From Anastrepha obliqua (Eukaryota > Arthropoda > Insecta > Diptera > Tephritidae), in NCBI RefSeq assembly GCF_027943255.1, contig NC_072893.1:30154001-30218000 (forward strand): a stretch of DNA of 64,000 bases, written 5' to 3'. Shown here piece by piece: positions 11,555 to 23,200 of this stretch (position 1 is its first letter; every line of letters starts with the position of its first letter). The notes under the pieces are model-generated. The model saw only the letters and a list, made by a program, of their open reading frames with translations. It did no database searches and had not been told where the DNA came from. A program made the translations under genes and the position numbers.

Positions 11555-11750
11555 ACGCCTATTCTATGTGATAATGAGGTCCAGAAACTTTTTAGCTTCA
11601 ACGCCAGCTGCTCGTAGTAGGTGAATGATCATTTGGTGGACACTCGATATATAGTCCCCGTTACATGCGCCTACCTCTGGATCTTCCCAGCCGGACAGTT
11701 ATGGCGCCACTTCACGCAAACTGTCGGGTAGCTGTTTCGGTTGCATGTTG

Positions 11751-12029
11751 GATTAGTACTAAGTCTGGCCGCTAACTGACTCGCAGCAATTTTGAAGTAA
11801 TCAGCAGATTTACTGATGTAACAAGGGATGTTTATGGCAGAGATCGGCAAAAACTGAGATTGTGTTGGCCAATGCAACCACTCTTTATGTTACTTCGTTG
11901 TCATTTGGAAAACGAATGATTGGAATATTGATGGTATTCAACTAACTTCACTTTACACTTTCGGATGGCCGAACCTTGCAATCTGCCATCCTTGGTTATG
12001 GTATGCATCTGTGGATAATGGCAGGAAGA
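11751..12029. other. No feature recognised
   Basis: Unique sequence between the tandem duplication and the next mariner relic. A 68-codon minus-strand frame crosses the boundary at 11750, but shows no family motif. Confidence 0.4.
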
Positions 12030-13222
12030 CTTCACTTTTTGGTGATAGTTTCCCCTCTGACCTCGATACACTGTTTTGCGTGATCTAAAAGCTTTTCGAA
12101 ATAGGTTTTCAGGTCATTGGCCGGAATGCCCTTGAGGATGTCGGTACAAGCCTTTTGGATTGCGTCTACGGACGCAAAACGTTTTCCCTTCATGGCCAAA
12201 TGCAATTTTCCGAATAGGTAGAAGACACAGGGAGCTATGTCAGGCGAATACGGTGAGTGATTGATGGACTGATGGTTAAAATGCGAGTCCTAGTCAACAA
12301 ATTAGTCACATGAGTGGATCGAAGAAATGGTGCATTCTCATGCAATAAGCGCCAGCTTCCTCCTTCGCGGTATTCAGGGCCAATTCGACGTCTGCGATGC
12401 GGCAAACGCTTCAAAACGCCAGCATAAAAAATTGCATTGACGGTTTGGCCTATTGGCGCGACAATTCCCTTACAATCGTAAAAACACATGGGCATCGACT
12501 TGATTTTTGACTTCTCCAAGCGCGATTTTTTGGGTGATGGCTCGTCTGAGGCCTTCCATTCGGCATTTTGACGCCTAGTTTCAGTTTCATGTTGGAAACA
12601 CCACGTTTCATCACCCGTTACAATGTTGTAAAGGAAGTTCTCGTCTTTTCTCGCCTCTTTAATGAGGTCTTTCGAATGTTGAATTCTGAGCAATTTTTCG
12701 TCCTCAGTTAACTTGCGCGAAATGAAAGGTACTCAGACCTTTCGTAAGCGCAAATGATCAGATAAAATGCGATAAATCGATGTTTTGAAGATATTCAACG
12801 CCGATTCCATGAATTTCAACGATGATTTCTGTTCATTTTTGTTAAATTTACGAACAATTTCGAAGTAGTTTTCGGTCATTACTGATTTTGGCCGGGCTCT
12901 ATGTTCATTGCCATTTACATATGTCCTCACAACCATCTCTGAAACGTGTAAACCATTCATGAACTCTGGCACGAGATAGACAATCAACGCCATAAACTTT
13001 TTTCATCAATTCAAATGTTTCGGTAAATTTTTTACTGATTTTAAAACAAAATTTTATGTTGTTGTTGTTATAGCAGCATAAACATTCCCCGTGCATATAC
13101 GAGGAATGCTGCTGAAGTTACAGTCCTTGGCCGGATATAAATTCGGGTCGTTCCGGTTACGTAGAACCGACTGTCGTGGGAACGTTCTTAAATTTTATCT
13201 TAGCTCTTTGTTCGAAACTCAT
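12030..13222 (-). pseudogene. Mariner-type (SETMAR-like subfamily) transposase relic
   Basis: The start MSFEQRAKIKF lies at 13222, interrupted by a SINE-like insert at 13058-13189. It resumes with KFTETFELMKKVYGVDCLSRARVHEWF (HTH region), then RARPKSVMTENY. A third block reads TGDETWCFQHETETRRQ, KPKKSR-like basic linker, MCFYDCKGIVAPIGQTVN and HENAPFLRSTH, where the family has HHDNAPAH; the second catalytic Asp is therefore Glu. C-terminal motifs KGKRFASVDAIQK..CIEVRG reach 12030. Several frameshifts make it a pseudogene. Confidence 0.85.
13058..13189 (-). mobile_element. 132-bp SINE-like insert with 9-bp target duplication
   Basis: The insert starts with (GTT)n and ends in GGGAACGTTCTT, flanked on both sides by AAATTTTAT (13049-13057 and 13190-13198). 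On the minus strand it ends in an (AAC)n tail, as expected for target-primed insertion of a short retroposon. It sits a dozen codons into the mariner transposase frame. A second copy of its interior (GTACGTAACCGGAACGA) is at 16214-16275 in the opposite orientation. Confidence 0.75.
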
Positions 13223-13578
13223 TTTTGTGCCGACGACACAAACGGACTGACACTTTAGACGCAATAACTTCGCTTCCACTGAACCGAATGTCACCAAGCT
13301 TTCTCTGGAAGTCAGCTAGGGGTGTAACTTTCAACGCACTAACTCCTTCATTAAATAAATGGCGCCATAAGCAACATTTTTATGAAGCCAGTCTAGGTCT
13401 CCTTTATCTTGGACTTCACCTTGCATTACCGTCTGTCTCGTACATATACTATATTTGCCTCCCAAAAGAAAAAATTGAACTTATTTTTTCATTCTTTCTT
13501 TGAATTTATTTTTAATGATCAATTAATTGCATAACAAATATTGAATATATTGTAGAAATTATCCAAACTAAGATAAAA
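13223..13578. other. No gene; mariner edge to host 3' flank
   Basis: This stretch links the mariner relic to the 3' flank of the MADF gene. I see no supported gene in it. Confidence 0.4.
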
Positions 13579-13584
13579 TTTATT
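13579..13584 (-). promoter_or_regulatory. Candidate polyadenylation signal of the MADF gene
   Basis: AATAAA on the minus strand lies about 195 bp downstream of the stop codon of the last MADF exon. A second AATAAA lies at 13505-13510. Which one is used cannot be decided from sequence. Confidence 0.4.
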
Positions 13585-13778
13585 GTAAATCTGCGATTGT
13601 AATTATCAAAAAAAAAAAAAAAAACCTATAACATACTTTTAAACATTAAAGAAGCTACAACTACGAGTATCTGACGTAAACTGTAAATACAACTACATGC
13701 ACACACGTAAAAGCATGCCTTAGAAATACTTTTAAAACTACATGAAAGTAAAAACTCTCCACTCATCCATTCATTTGA

Positions 13779-14206
13779 CTACATACTATACTCCGTTTCT
13801 GGCTCTGATTTCTTTACTTGCTGTTCTGAACAGCTTCCGGCAGCGGGCACAGCAGACGAGCGATATTTGTCAAAGAGCTCTTGCAATTTCTCCGTCGGTA
13901 CGTTCGCGTTCAGACCGTATCCCCAATTTTTCATAACCACATTTGAGCTGCTGTTGCTCATATTAATATCCATAATGAAGCGCTCGGGGAATACTGGTTC
14001 ATTTGACTCGATACCATCACCTACCGATTGGTTCAGTTCAGATGGCGTTTTGATATTCAATTTTTTTATAGGTTTTATAGCTCGATATATTTCGGACATA
14101 TGTTTATAGTAGCGATGATTGAGACGACAACGATTCGCAGGATCGCGCGCTGCATAAAGACGATAGTTTTTCAGGGCGTATTGGAATGCGAAACGGCAAG
14201 AAGTCA
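13779..14206 (-). CDS. MADF gene last exon J (module 6 end, C-terminal tail)
   Basis: The acceptor is TTTCCAG. It encodes VTSCRFAFQYALKNYRLY, a basic loop and HYRYYKHMSEIYRAI-like end of module 6. A tail of about 90 residues follows, containing DINMSNSSSNVVMKNWGYG and EKLQELFDKYRSS, and ends at a stop at 13779. The exon supplies exactly 142 codons including the stop after the split codon. Confidence 0.87.
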
Positions 14207-17200
14207 CTGGAAAGAGAAAATTATTGATCAAGGATTTAATTGAAAGCAAATAAAATTTTAAAGAAAAACTGTATAGAAAATTTGAAAAGAAAAATAAATA
14301 TGAAAGTAAAAAAGAGAGTCAACGATTCAACTCAGATGGCATTTATTCCTATTGAGACACCGTTTTAACCCTCTTATAGTATACCCAGGACCGCCCTTTT
14401 CGCGGGGTCTACAAAAATGCCTCTAAAAACTACAAAAATAAAAAAAATTACAAAAATGGGATTCCCAAAACTTAAATAAATTAAATACGCTGACATGTGT
14501 TTGTTCAAAGCCCACGTTGGCTTTTTTCGATTCACAGAAAATTCATTTGAAATTTGGCAGTGCGCCGGACATAAAAAAATAAATTTATTGGAACAGTGAT
14601 TTTTATAATAAAAGAAAAAATACAGTTAATTTCAACGTACAGAACCAAAAAAATACTGGTGAGTAGAAAATTTCAAATATAGGGTTTTCCAATAACAGGT
14701 GTTACAGGTGAATGGATTGCGCTATCGAGAGATGATTAACGAATTTTTATGGCCGGAATTTGATGGCATTGACCTGGACAACGTTTATTTTCAACAAGAC
14801 GGCGCTACGTGCCACACAAGCAACGAAACCATTGATCTTTTACGGGAAAAGTTTCCAGACCGTGTTATCTCTCGAAGAGGTGATCACAATGGGCCACCGA
14901 GATCTTGTAAGTTAACACCTTGTGACTTTTTTCTTTGAAAAATAAGGTCTACGCCAACAGCCCAGGGACAATTCAAGATCTCAAAGATGGAATTCGTGAG
15001 GCTATCGAGGACATAGGGCAGCCACTTTGCAATTCGGTTATGGAAAATTTCATGTAAAGGATATTGTCCTGTAAGCGTGGTCGTGGTGGTCATTTATATA
15101 TAGAGGGTGAACGATATGAAGTGCTACCAACTTTATACTGCTTGTATCTGTAAAATAGGTCATGACATCAACGTCAATATTGTTCTAATGACAGTTCAAT
15201 ATATTGTTTATAAGCCATAAAAAGTATTTGCGTCTTAGTTTTGTTGAATTTTTTTTTCTGTGATGGAATTCAAACGTAATAGTGTGATTGCCTAATATTT
15301 GGCACAACCAGCCATTGTATGTGAGCTCAGTCACCTCAAAGTAAGCAAAATGTTTGTGTATCGCACTAGAAAACGTTACAATGATACTGGTAGCATTGCA
15401 AAACGCTATAGAGGTGGACAAAAAAAAAACACCGCAACAACGCCAGAAATGGTTCGGAAAGTGAAGGCTCGACTTGAACGAAATCCACTTCGAAGTGGAA
15501 GAAAAATGGCCAAGGAACTGAAAATATCGCAAGACAGCATTCGACGCATATTGAAAAATGAGCTCAAGGCTTACAAGTTCCAAAAAGCACACGATCTTTC
15601 ACCCCAGCAAAAAAATGTTAGGTGCGAAAGAGCAAAGGAATTGTTGCGCTTGCACGAACGTGGCGAATTTCCTAGCATTGTGTTTTCTGATGAAAAAAAT
15701 TTCCCAATTGAGCAGTTCATAAACACTCAAAACGATCGTGTTTACTTGACCGATCGCTCATACGAGAACTCGAAGCAATTTCCCATCGTAAGTAATGGTT
15801 TGGGCCGCAGTGACCGCTGATGGACGCTCTCCAATCGTTTTTATCGAGCCTGGAGTCAAAGTGAATGCGACTTATTATCGGGAAAATGTTTTAGAAACTG
15901 CTTGAGAGTCGTGGACACGCAAACATTTTGGTCGTAGACCATGGACGTTCCAATAGGACTCGGCACCGTCTCATAAAGCTCGTGTGAACCAAGAATGGTT
16001 AAAAAATCATGTTCCACACTTCATTTCGTCCACACAATGGCTTTCGAATTCGCCAGACGCAAATCCGATGGACTATTCCATCTGGTCGATTTTGGAAAGC
16101 AAGGTGAGGACTAAAAAGCAAGGTGAGATTTTAAAAAAGGTGACCAACGGAGGGTTAAATTTCTCAACATAGAAAATTTTATCAGCCACCCTGTATTAAC
16201 AGCATGTATTGGCCTGTGGACAATCGGTTGTACGTAACCGGAACGAGCCGAGTTTATAGCCGCCAAGCAGACTGTCGTTGTTGTTGAAGTGGTTGAGTAT
16301 TTCCACTGAAATAATCCTAATTAGTGACCAGCACCGTTTTACTACCACCGTCCTCGTATAATTTTTTGTTTGTTTTTTTTTTTGTTGCTCTAAGTCAAAT
16401 CCATTTAGTAAGGTCCAAGTATAGCAGCAAATTCTTTATCTCGATGTCTGAGATTTCATTAATTTGTTGCAGGAAAGGCTTACCAAAGGAGCGGAGTCGG
16501 GACCTAGCTAGCCCTGGACATTCACATAAGTAGTGGAAAAGACTTTCCTTCGTACCTTCTGCTTGACAGCTCCTGCACATAGGATTGAAGGGTAGATTGA
16601 GTCTAGCTGCATGATCCCCTACTTTCGAATGACCTGTAAGGGTTGCAGTGATACGTGTGATGTTTGGCCGGGAGCATCCTAACAGATCGTTCGTCCTTTG
16701 GATTTTATATGACGGCCATGTGTTTTTTGTTGTAATACATGTAGTTAGTTGCTTCCATCTTCTTTCGGCTAAAGTATGATAGTGTGAGGCAATGGATGCT
16801 TTTAATGTGTTGAATGGGGTGGAGACGGTCACCGCCTCTGCTGTTTCTAGTGTAGAGCCTTTTCTTGCTAGCTCATCCGCTATCTCATTACCCAGTATGT
16901 TCCTGTGACCGGGAACCCATATCAGAGTGACTTCAAGCCAATGACTGAGCAATTCCAGCTTCTCTCTACACTGCAAGACTAGTTTGCATGAAATGGAGTT
17001 GGAGTCAAAGGCCTTTCCTTGTACAGTTTTAGTGATTTGCATGCTTCTCTGATCGCTAACAGTTCTGCCTGGAACACGCTGGCATAGTCAGGAAGACGAA
17101 TTGACTGGGATAGGTTGAGCGGCTCCGAATGGAAGCCAGCTTCCCCACCACAGTTCATCTTAGAATCGTCGGTAGTCTGTCACTCCACACTTTTATGGGA

Positions 17201-20200
17201 ATGTGTATGCTATTACAACAATAAAAAGGCACCTGTATAATTCTTTCTCTATCAACGATCTGTTACACTATACATTTTGTTTGGTCTGTGACCCGCCACA
17301 ACCTGCATTTCACTCATTCGCTCTATTTTATGCTTACCACTCGTTTGCAATTCCATCGCAACTTGTTCCCACGCTTTATTCTTCTCATCCTCGGTGGCCT
17401 TTTGGTAAATTTGCGGATAACGGCGCACGGCCTGAATCACTCGGTAGCAATCTATGTCGGGTATCGTTTGCAGCAACGGCTGTACAGTTTCCATTTTCAA
17501 TAAGCCCGCATTCAATTTCTGCTCCTCCCTGATACACCGTTCACATTCGGCAAACATTTTATTTCGTATGATATAGTAAAAAGGTTCCATATTATGATAG
17601 AGTTCTTCTATGAAAAAATCCAGCTTGGCCAATACGCGCCACCATTCCAGACACCAGTAGTTGACGACACCAACCTCCAAGTCGCGCATAAATTTAGCGA
17701 ATGCGCTCCTGAACAGATTCCATGTGGCGAACCAAAGCTCTGCACAATAAACGAAAACAAAATTATTTATAGTTGTTTTACTTTTTTTTTCTAATCATAA
17801 AGGTTCTTACTGTTGGACACGCGCGCATTCGTTTGTCTGGCTGCCTCTTGCCAATCGACGGCAAATGTTAATTTCTTTCCAGGTATTCGGGGAATATTTT
17901 CCGTCTGATCTCTGATGTTGTCGAAGAATTTTTCAACGGCATTTTTGATGTTTGGCAATCGCAATTGGGCTGTATTGAAGAAATGAATAAATGCAAAAAC
18001 AAATTAGTTTATAACAAACAGCAATTCAATATAAAAGAAGTTATAAAACAAAATTAATAGAATTGGGTTCAATACAATCAAATATGTTGTTGCTGTTGTT
18101 GTTAAATGAAATGCATGCACATATAATTATTTTAACGATTGAGTCCGAGTCTGTATTTTCATGGAAATGAAGTCGTTTATATTTCTTCTTTTTCGTAGTG
18201 GGTTAGGTTAGGTTGTAATGGTTGCCCAGAAAGTGGGCCCACTTGGACGAAAGAAGTTTGGTTCATCCTTTGTGATACCATTGCAAGGGGGAAAAAAGGG
18301 GTGAAGGAGAACGATAGGACGAAAGGGAGAGGGGTGGGGGTTGAGGATTTGTGGACTATGAACGGTGACTAATTTGCGGCTGTGTTAGCCGTTTTATGCT
18401 GCTGATGAAGTTCATCAGATTTTTGATATCAAAATCTGCTATGTCAGCAGGCGCAGAAAAGAAGTGAGAACCAAAATGCTTAAATCTTAGTTCCGCGAGA
18501 GCGGACATCTAAGAGCAGGGGCTGCTCATCCTCCATACAGCTGATGCAAAAAGGACTCGAAGTAATTCCGAGTCTCACGACATGTTTGCCCCGCGGATAG
18601 TGCCCACTAAATTTGAGAGCTGAGATTTTTTCATCCTCACACTTCGTAGTTAACAAGCGAAATTCGCCACGAAACTGAGAATAATTTATGAGTAGACAAT
18701 ACATACGAAGAAAATCAAGAATAACGGAACTTTTTTCTGCGAATTTATTCTGTACCATTTGTTGTTCTACAAATGAAGTGGCCTACAATTTTATGAAGCC
18801 ACCGATGGGCAGATATTTTTTCTATAAAATGACTACCGAACGTCGAATGCTATTGAAAAAACGTTTTCTATCATTTAACATTTTTTAAAACCTTCGGTTG
18901 GGCACCCAGGTTTAGCCTTTTTTCGTCCTGTGCGAAAATCCTTTTTAAATGGTTATATCCATAAATCGATAGAAAGTTAAATTTTAGGAAGCTACCTGTA
19001 CGCTCAAGTCGTTAGCTATAATAAAGGGTGTTTTTTTAGAGGTTAGGTTTTCAAGTTGGCACTACTTTTTTCGTAGATGGTCTTTTTGACAGCTGTCACT
19101 TGATTTATGCTCAGTTTGGTTTGCCATTTCATAATGAATAGACTTACACCTGAACAACGTTTGCAAAGCGTGCAAATTTATTACGAAAATAATGGTTCGG
19201 TTCGCGCGACGCATCACAAGAAAATTTTGTTCAGCGATGAAGCTCACTTTTGGTTGAATGGGTATGTCAATAAGCAAAATTGTCGCATTTGGAGTGAACA
19301 TAATCCACAAGCCATTGCTGAGACGCCGTTACATCCTCAAAAAGTCACTGTTTGGTGTGCTCTATGGGCAGAGGGAATCATTGGTCCATATTTCTTTAAA
19401 AATGAAGCCGGCCATAATGTTACAGTCAATGGAGAGCGCTATAGAGCCATGATTAATGACTTTTTCGCGCCTGAATTGGACGATGTTGATGTGGACGACC
19501 TTTGGTTCCAACAAGACGGCGCTACATGCCATACAGCCAACGCAACAATCGATTTATTGAAGGAAATTTTTGGTGAGCGCATTTTCTCGCGCCGTGGACC
19601 TGTGGCGTGGCCTCCAAGATCGTGCCACATAACACCGCTGGACTATTTCTTGTGGGGCTATGTGAAGTCGCTTGTCTACGCAGATAAGCCCGAGACGATT
19701 GACGTCTTAGAAGAGAATATTCGGCGCGTTATTGCTGACATACGGCCCCAATTGCTGCAAAAAGTGGTCGAAAATTGGGCCTCTCGGCTGGAATTTATTC
19801 GAGCCAGCCGCGGCGGCCACTTGCCCGAAATCATTTTTAAAACATAATGGCAAACCCTTATCTTTATAATAAAGCTAAATTTTTGGCCATAACATTAAAT
19901 TATATACGTTTTATTTTATCTTGAAAACCTAACCTCTAAAAAAAACACCCTTTAGAAATATGTTAAATTCACGTCCAAAGTCGAAAAGGCCAGTCTGGCC
20001 AGATCCGGGTGCCCAATGGAGGGTCCACGCCAGATTTCAAATCCAGACCCAACTGAAAAAAATCACACAAATTCACTCGCCTACGACCGTATAAGAATCC
20101 CCGCTAAACGGCGGGTTATAATAGGTAATGAATCCATTCGGCGCGACACACAGACCACCAGTAGTATTTATAAAACAAAACGTATAAATCAGTTAAGAAT

Positions 20201-23200
20201 TACAAACAAATGTTGCATTACCTGCTTTCTCATTGAATGTTTGAAAGTATACGGCCGACTCTCGCCACACTTTAATGCCGACCTTGACGGGTTTCGTTAG
20301 CTCTTCTATAGGCGCGATTTGAGGGAAATGTGTGAAGTTTTCTGATAGGAAATTCCAGCAGGCCTTGCAAATATGCACTGTAACGGTAAAAAAAAATTAT
20401 TTCGTGAGTACAATTTTGTACATCCCATCGGGAAAAGGCTCCCTCCCTCTACTTACCGGGCAAGTTGAAACGCTTAGCCAAATATAGCCAACACATATGA
20501 ACCTGCGCTGGCTTATTGTAGTCCTTCTTGTGCAGGTATGGAATGGATAGCACTTCTCTGATTAATAGCGCTGTTGTGCTCATTGGCAGCGAATATCTCT
20601 GTTCCAATGGTGGGCCATGCACAACCAATTGATTGCCATTCACCGAACTAATTAACTCGATCATAATTTCGTTAGCATTCAGCTGTGAGGCTGGTATTAT
20701 ACGAGGACGAGGCAGAATTGTAGTTGGTATTGCCGGTTCGAGTGAAGGCCGTGACGCCGTCGGCTGGGCATTTGCAGTCGTCGGCATAGTATTTGCAGTT
20801 ACAGTAGGCTGCTGCACAGTGGGAAGCGGCGCAATAGCATTAATGTTTGGCACGGGCGCCACAGCCGTGATCGGATTACTGTTGAGCATATTTAAAGGTG
20901 GTGGACATTTGACAATATTTGTTTTATCCGGCAATGGAAATGGTAGATTTAAAATGCCTGCAGTGCCCAACGCCCTTGAGAGTGGCTCCAGCGTGGGCAA
21001 CGGCGGCCTAGACGATGTTGGTGCAGCAGATACGGGCACATTCGGAGCAGTAGCGCGCATTGGCAGGAGTGGTGGTGGTGGTGGTGGTGTAGCAGAATTG
21101 CCAGATGCGACCGCAGTTATTTGTAAACCTTTATTGGTGAAAGGCGCAGAGAAGGATGCACGCGGTGCCAAGCTAACGGCCGACACAATTTTTGGCGTTT
21201 TAATCGTATCTAATGGTAATGTTTGATTTTGGACGCATGGTGGCTCGATTGCAACAGGTGGCAATAGCTGGCCCATATTGGTGGGTATAATTTGACTTTG
21301 AGTCTGCATATTTGATTGAGCTTTAGATGCCGCCTTCGATTGCGCTTGGATTGGCGTGAGCGGGAGCATTTGAAATTGTGCTTGTTGTGGATGTGGTATG
21401 CATGGCAGTGTTATGGTTTGCAGTGGATTTGGCACCTTCGGTGGTGCTTGTAAGCGTAGTTGAAGTTGCGATGTCTGTGGCACTGCCAGCTTAGTCGGAG
21501 CTGGATTTTGAGCTTGAATTGGGAGCTGTGGACACTCTGAGACAAACATTTTTACTGGTGGCGATTCTGCGTGCAGCTCTGCATGTGATTTTACGCGAAT
21601 CTGTGGGGAATTCGATTGTGGGTAACTGGGTTGCGAGTCAAGTTGCGTGGTTTTGGTACGAGCCATCGGTCGTGCGGTTCTCAGCGTGACCAATAAGTTC
21701 GACGAGGGTAAGGTGGTGGTAGTGGGGGTCGTAGTAGTAGTAGCAGTGGGGATAATGTTTTCGAACTGCTTACTTTTCGTTTCGATTTTTGAACAACTTA
21801 TTTTATCCTCATCGAAGTTAACCGGTATAGGTACGATGGTGCTTGGCATTAGAGGTGCGATTGGTGCTGGAATAGTGTCCATAATGCGGTTTATTGGCGT
21901 AACTGACGCTAGTGACGTAACTGGCGCAACTGGCAAAGCGGGCGCAATTGGTAAAACGGGCGGAGCTGGCAAAACGGGCGCAACTGGTAAAACGGGCGGA
22001 GCTGGCAAAACGGGCGGAGCTGGCAAAGCGGGCGCAACTGGCAAAACTGGCGCAACTGGCGCTCCCAAAGTAATGGTGACGACTTTTGATTGACTAATTG
22101 GTTTTTGATTGATCAGTTGGTTAGTATTACTTGTTGGTTCAGATGCAGGTGGTGGTAGCGGTGGTGACGGTGTAGGCGACTCATCCGCACATATCGACGA
22201 CAAAATGTGCGTTCCAACGTTTTGCTTCGATTTTGTGCGCAACATCTTTTGCGCCTTCGCCAGCGCATACAATTCGGATATAATTGTCTCAAAATACCAC
22301 TTGTCCTGTAGCTGATAGCTGTGTTTGCGCATATTGACCAGCTCCCAGTAGAATGTGCGCAAAATAATCCAAGTGGCTTCACATTGGCCAGGCGTTACCG
22401 AACCACCTAAGGGTAAATATAAGGTAAGTATACAGCTACTTAATTAATTTCAAATTAGATTAATTTAATCAAAATATGTGCATACCCCTTGCCGTGGCAA
22501 CATCGCCCCAAATGGTTGCGTAGTTGGCACTAACAGCGACGCCGTTGTTTGATGCGAATCCTTTCGTGACCGTTTCGGTAAGTGAAATTACCGCTGGATA
22601 TTTCTTCATAGCCACCAACAGACTAAAGATATTCTTAAAATGATCAATGGGCTCGTGCCAGGCCTGCTTAAGGAAGTATGAAGATTTATATACAGTATTG
22701 GGCCTGAAATGAAATGCAAATGGAATAAGCAAATGAGAAATATTTTTTTTTGTTTTTTTTTTTGTTTGTTTTTTTTTATTTTTTTTTTTAGTATCACTAA
22801 CACGTACATTTTCAGTATATGTGGCTTGAAGAATGTCAACAGACTTTCTAGCTCGGTTTCAGGCCGCGTAGCTGACTCGTCACTATAAAGAAGCCGTTGC
22901 GTAATTTCCCACTCGTAACGGGTTTGTATTTGAATCCAACATTTCATTAATTTGGTTGCTAAAATTACACAAAAACTGTATAGAACTTCGAAAAAGATTT
23001 CGTTAAAGCGCACCACACACCTTTGTCACCCACTTCGTTCGCAATCGCATTCCAAATGATGCCCTTACGTCGGTAGTCCTGGTAATATCTGTGATAGCTG
23101 TCATACAACTCTTCGTAGGGTTCTATACTAGCCAATAGCCGCCTGATCTCGGGCGTGATTTGGAATTGAGTCTTGAATTGTTTCGTGAACGGTCTTGCAA

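Larger units (their letters stand above)
6996..11750. repeat. 4755-bp tandem duplication, unit 2
   Basis: This is the second copy of the unit at 2241-6995, in head-to-tail direct orientation. After it, unduplicated sequence resumes with GATTAGTAC. I saw no difference between the copies. The nested elements have the same offsets: mariner relic 7818-9100, TTAA MITE 8225-8950, SINE 9970-10290, reverse-transcriptase fragment 10311-11005 and unrecognised frame 11165-11554. Confidence 0.95.

Noticed and set aside
20633..21226. 197-codon plus-strand frame rich in Gly
   Set aside because: Antisense shadow of the same Pro-rich exon, with no domain of its own.
21647..22093. Plus-strand frame with collagen-like Gly-X-Y repeats
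   Set aside because: It is the antisense of the Pro/Ala-coding minisatellite in the large MADF exon, whose splice phases and domain content fit the minus strand.
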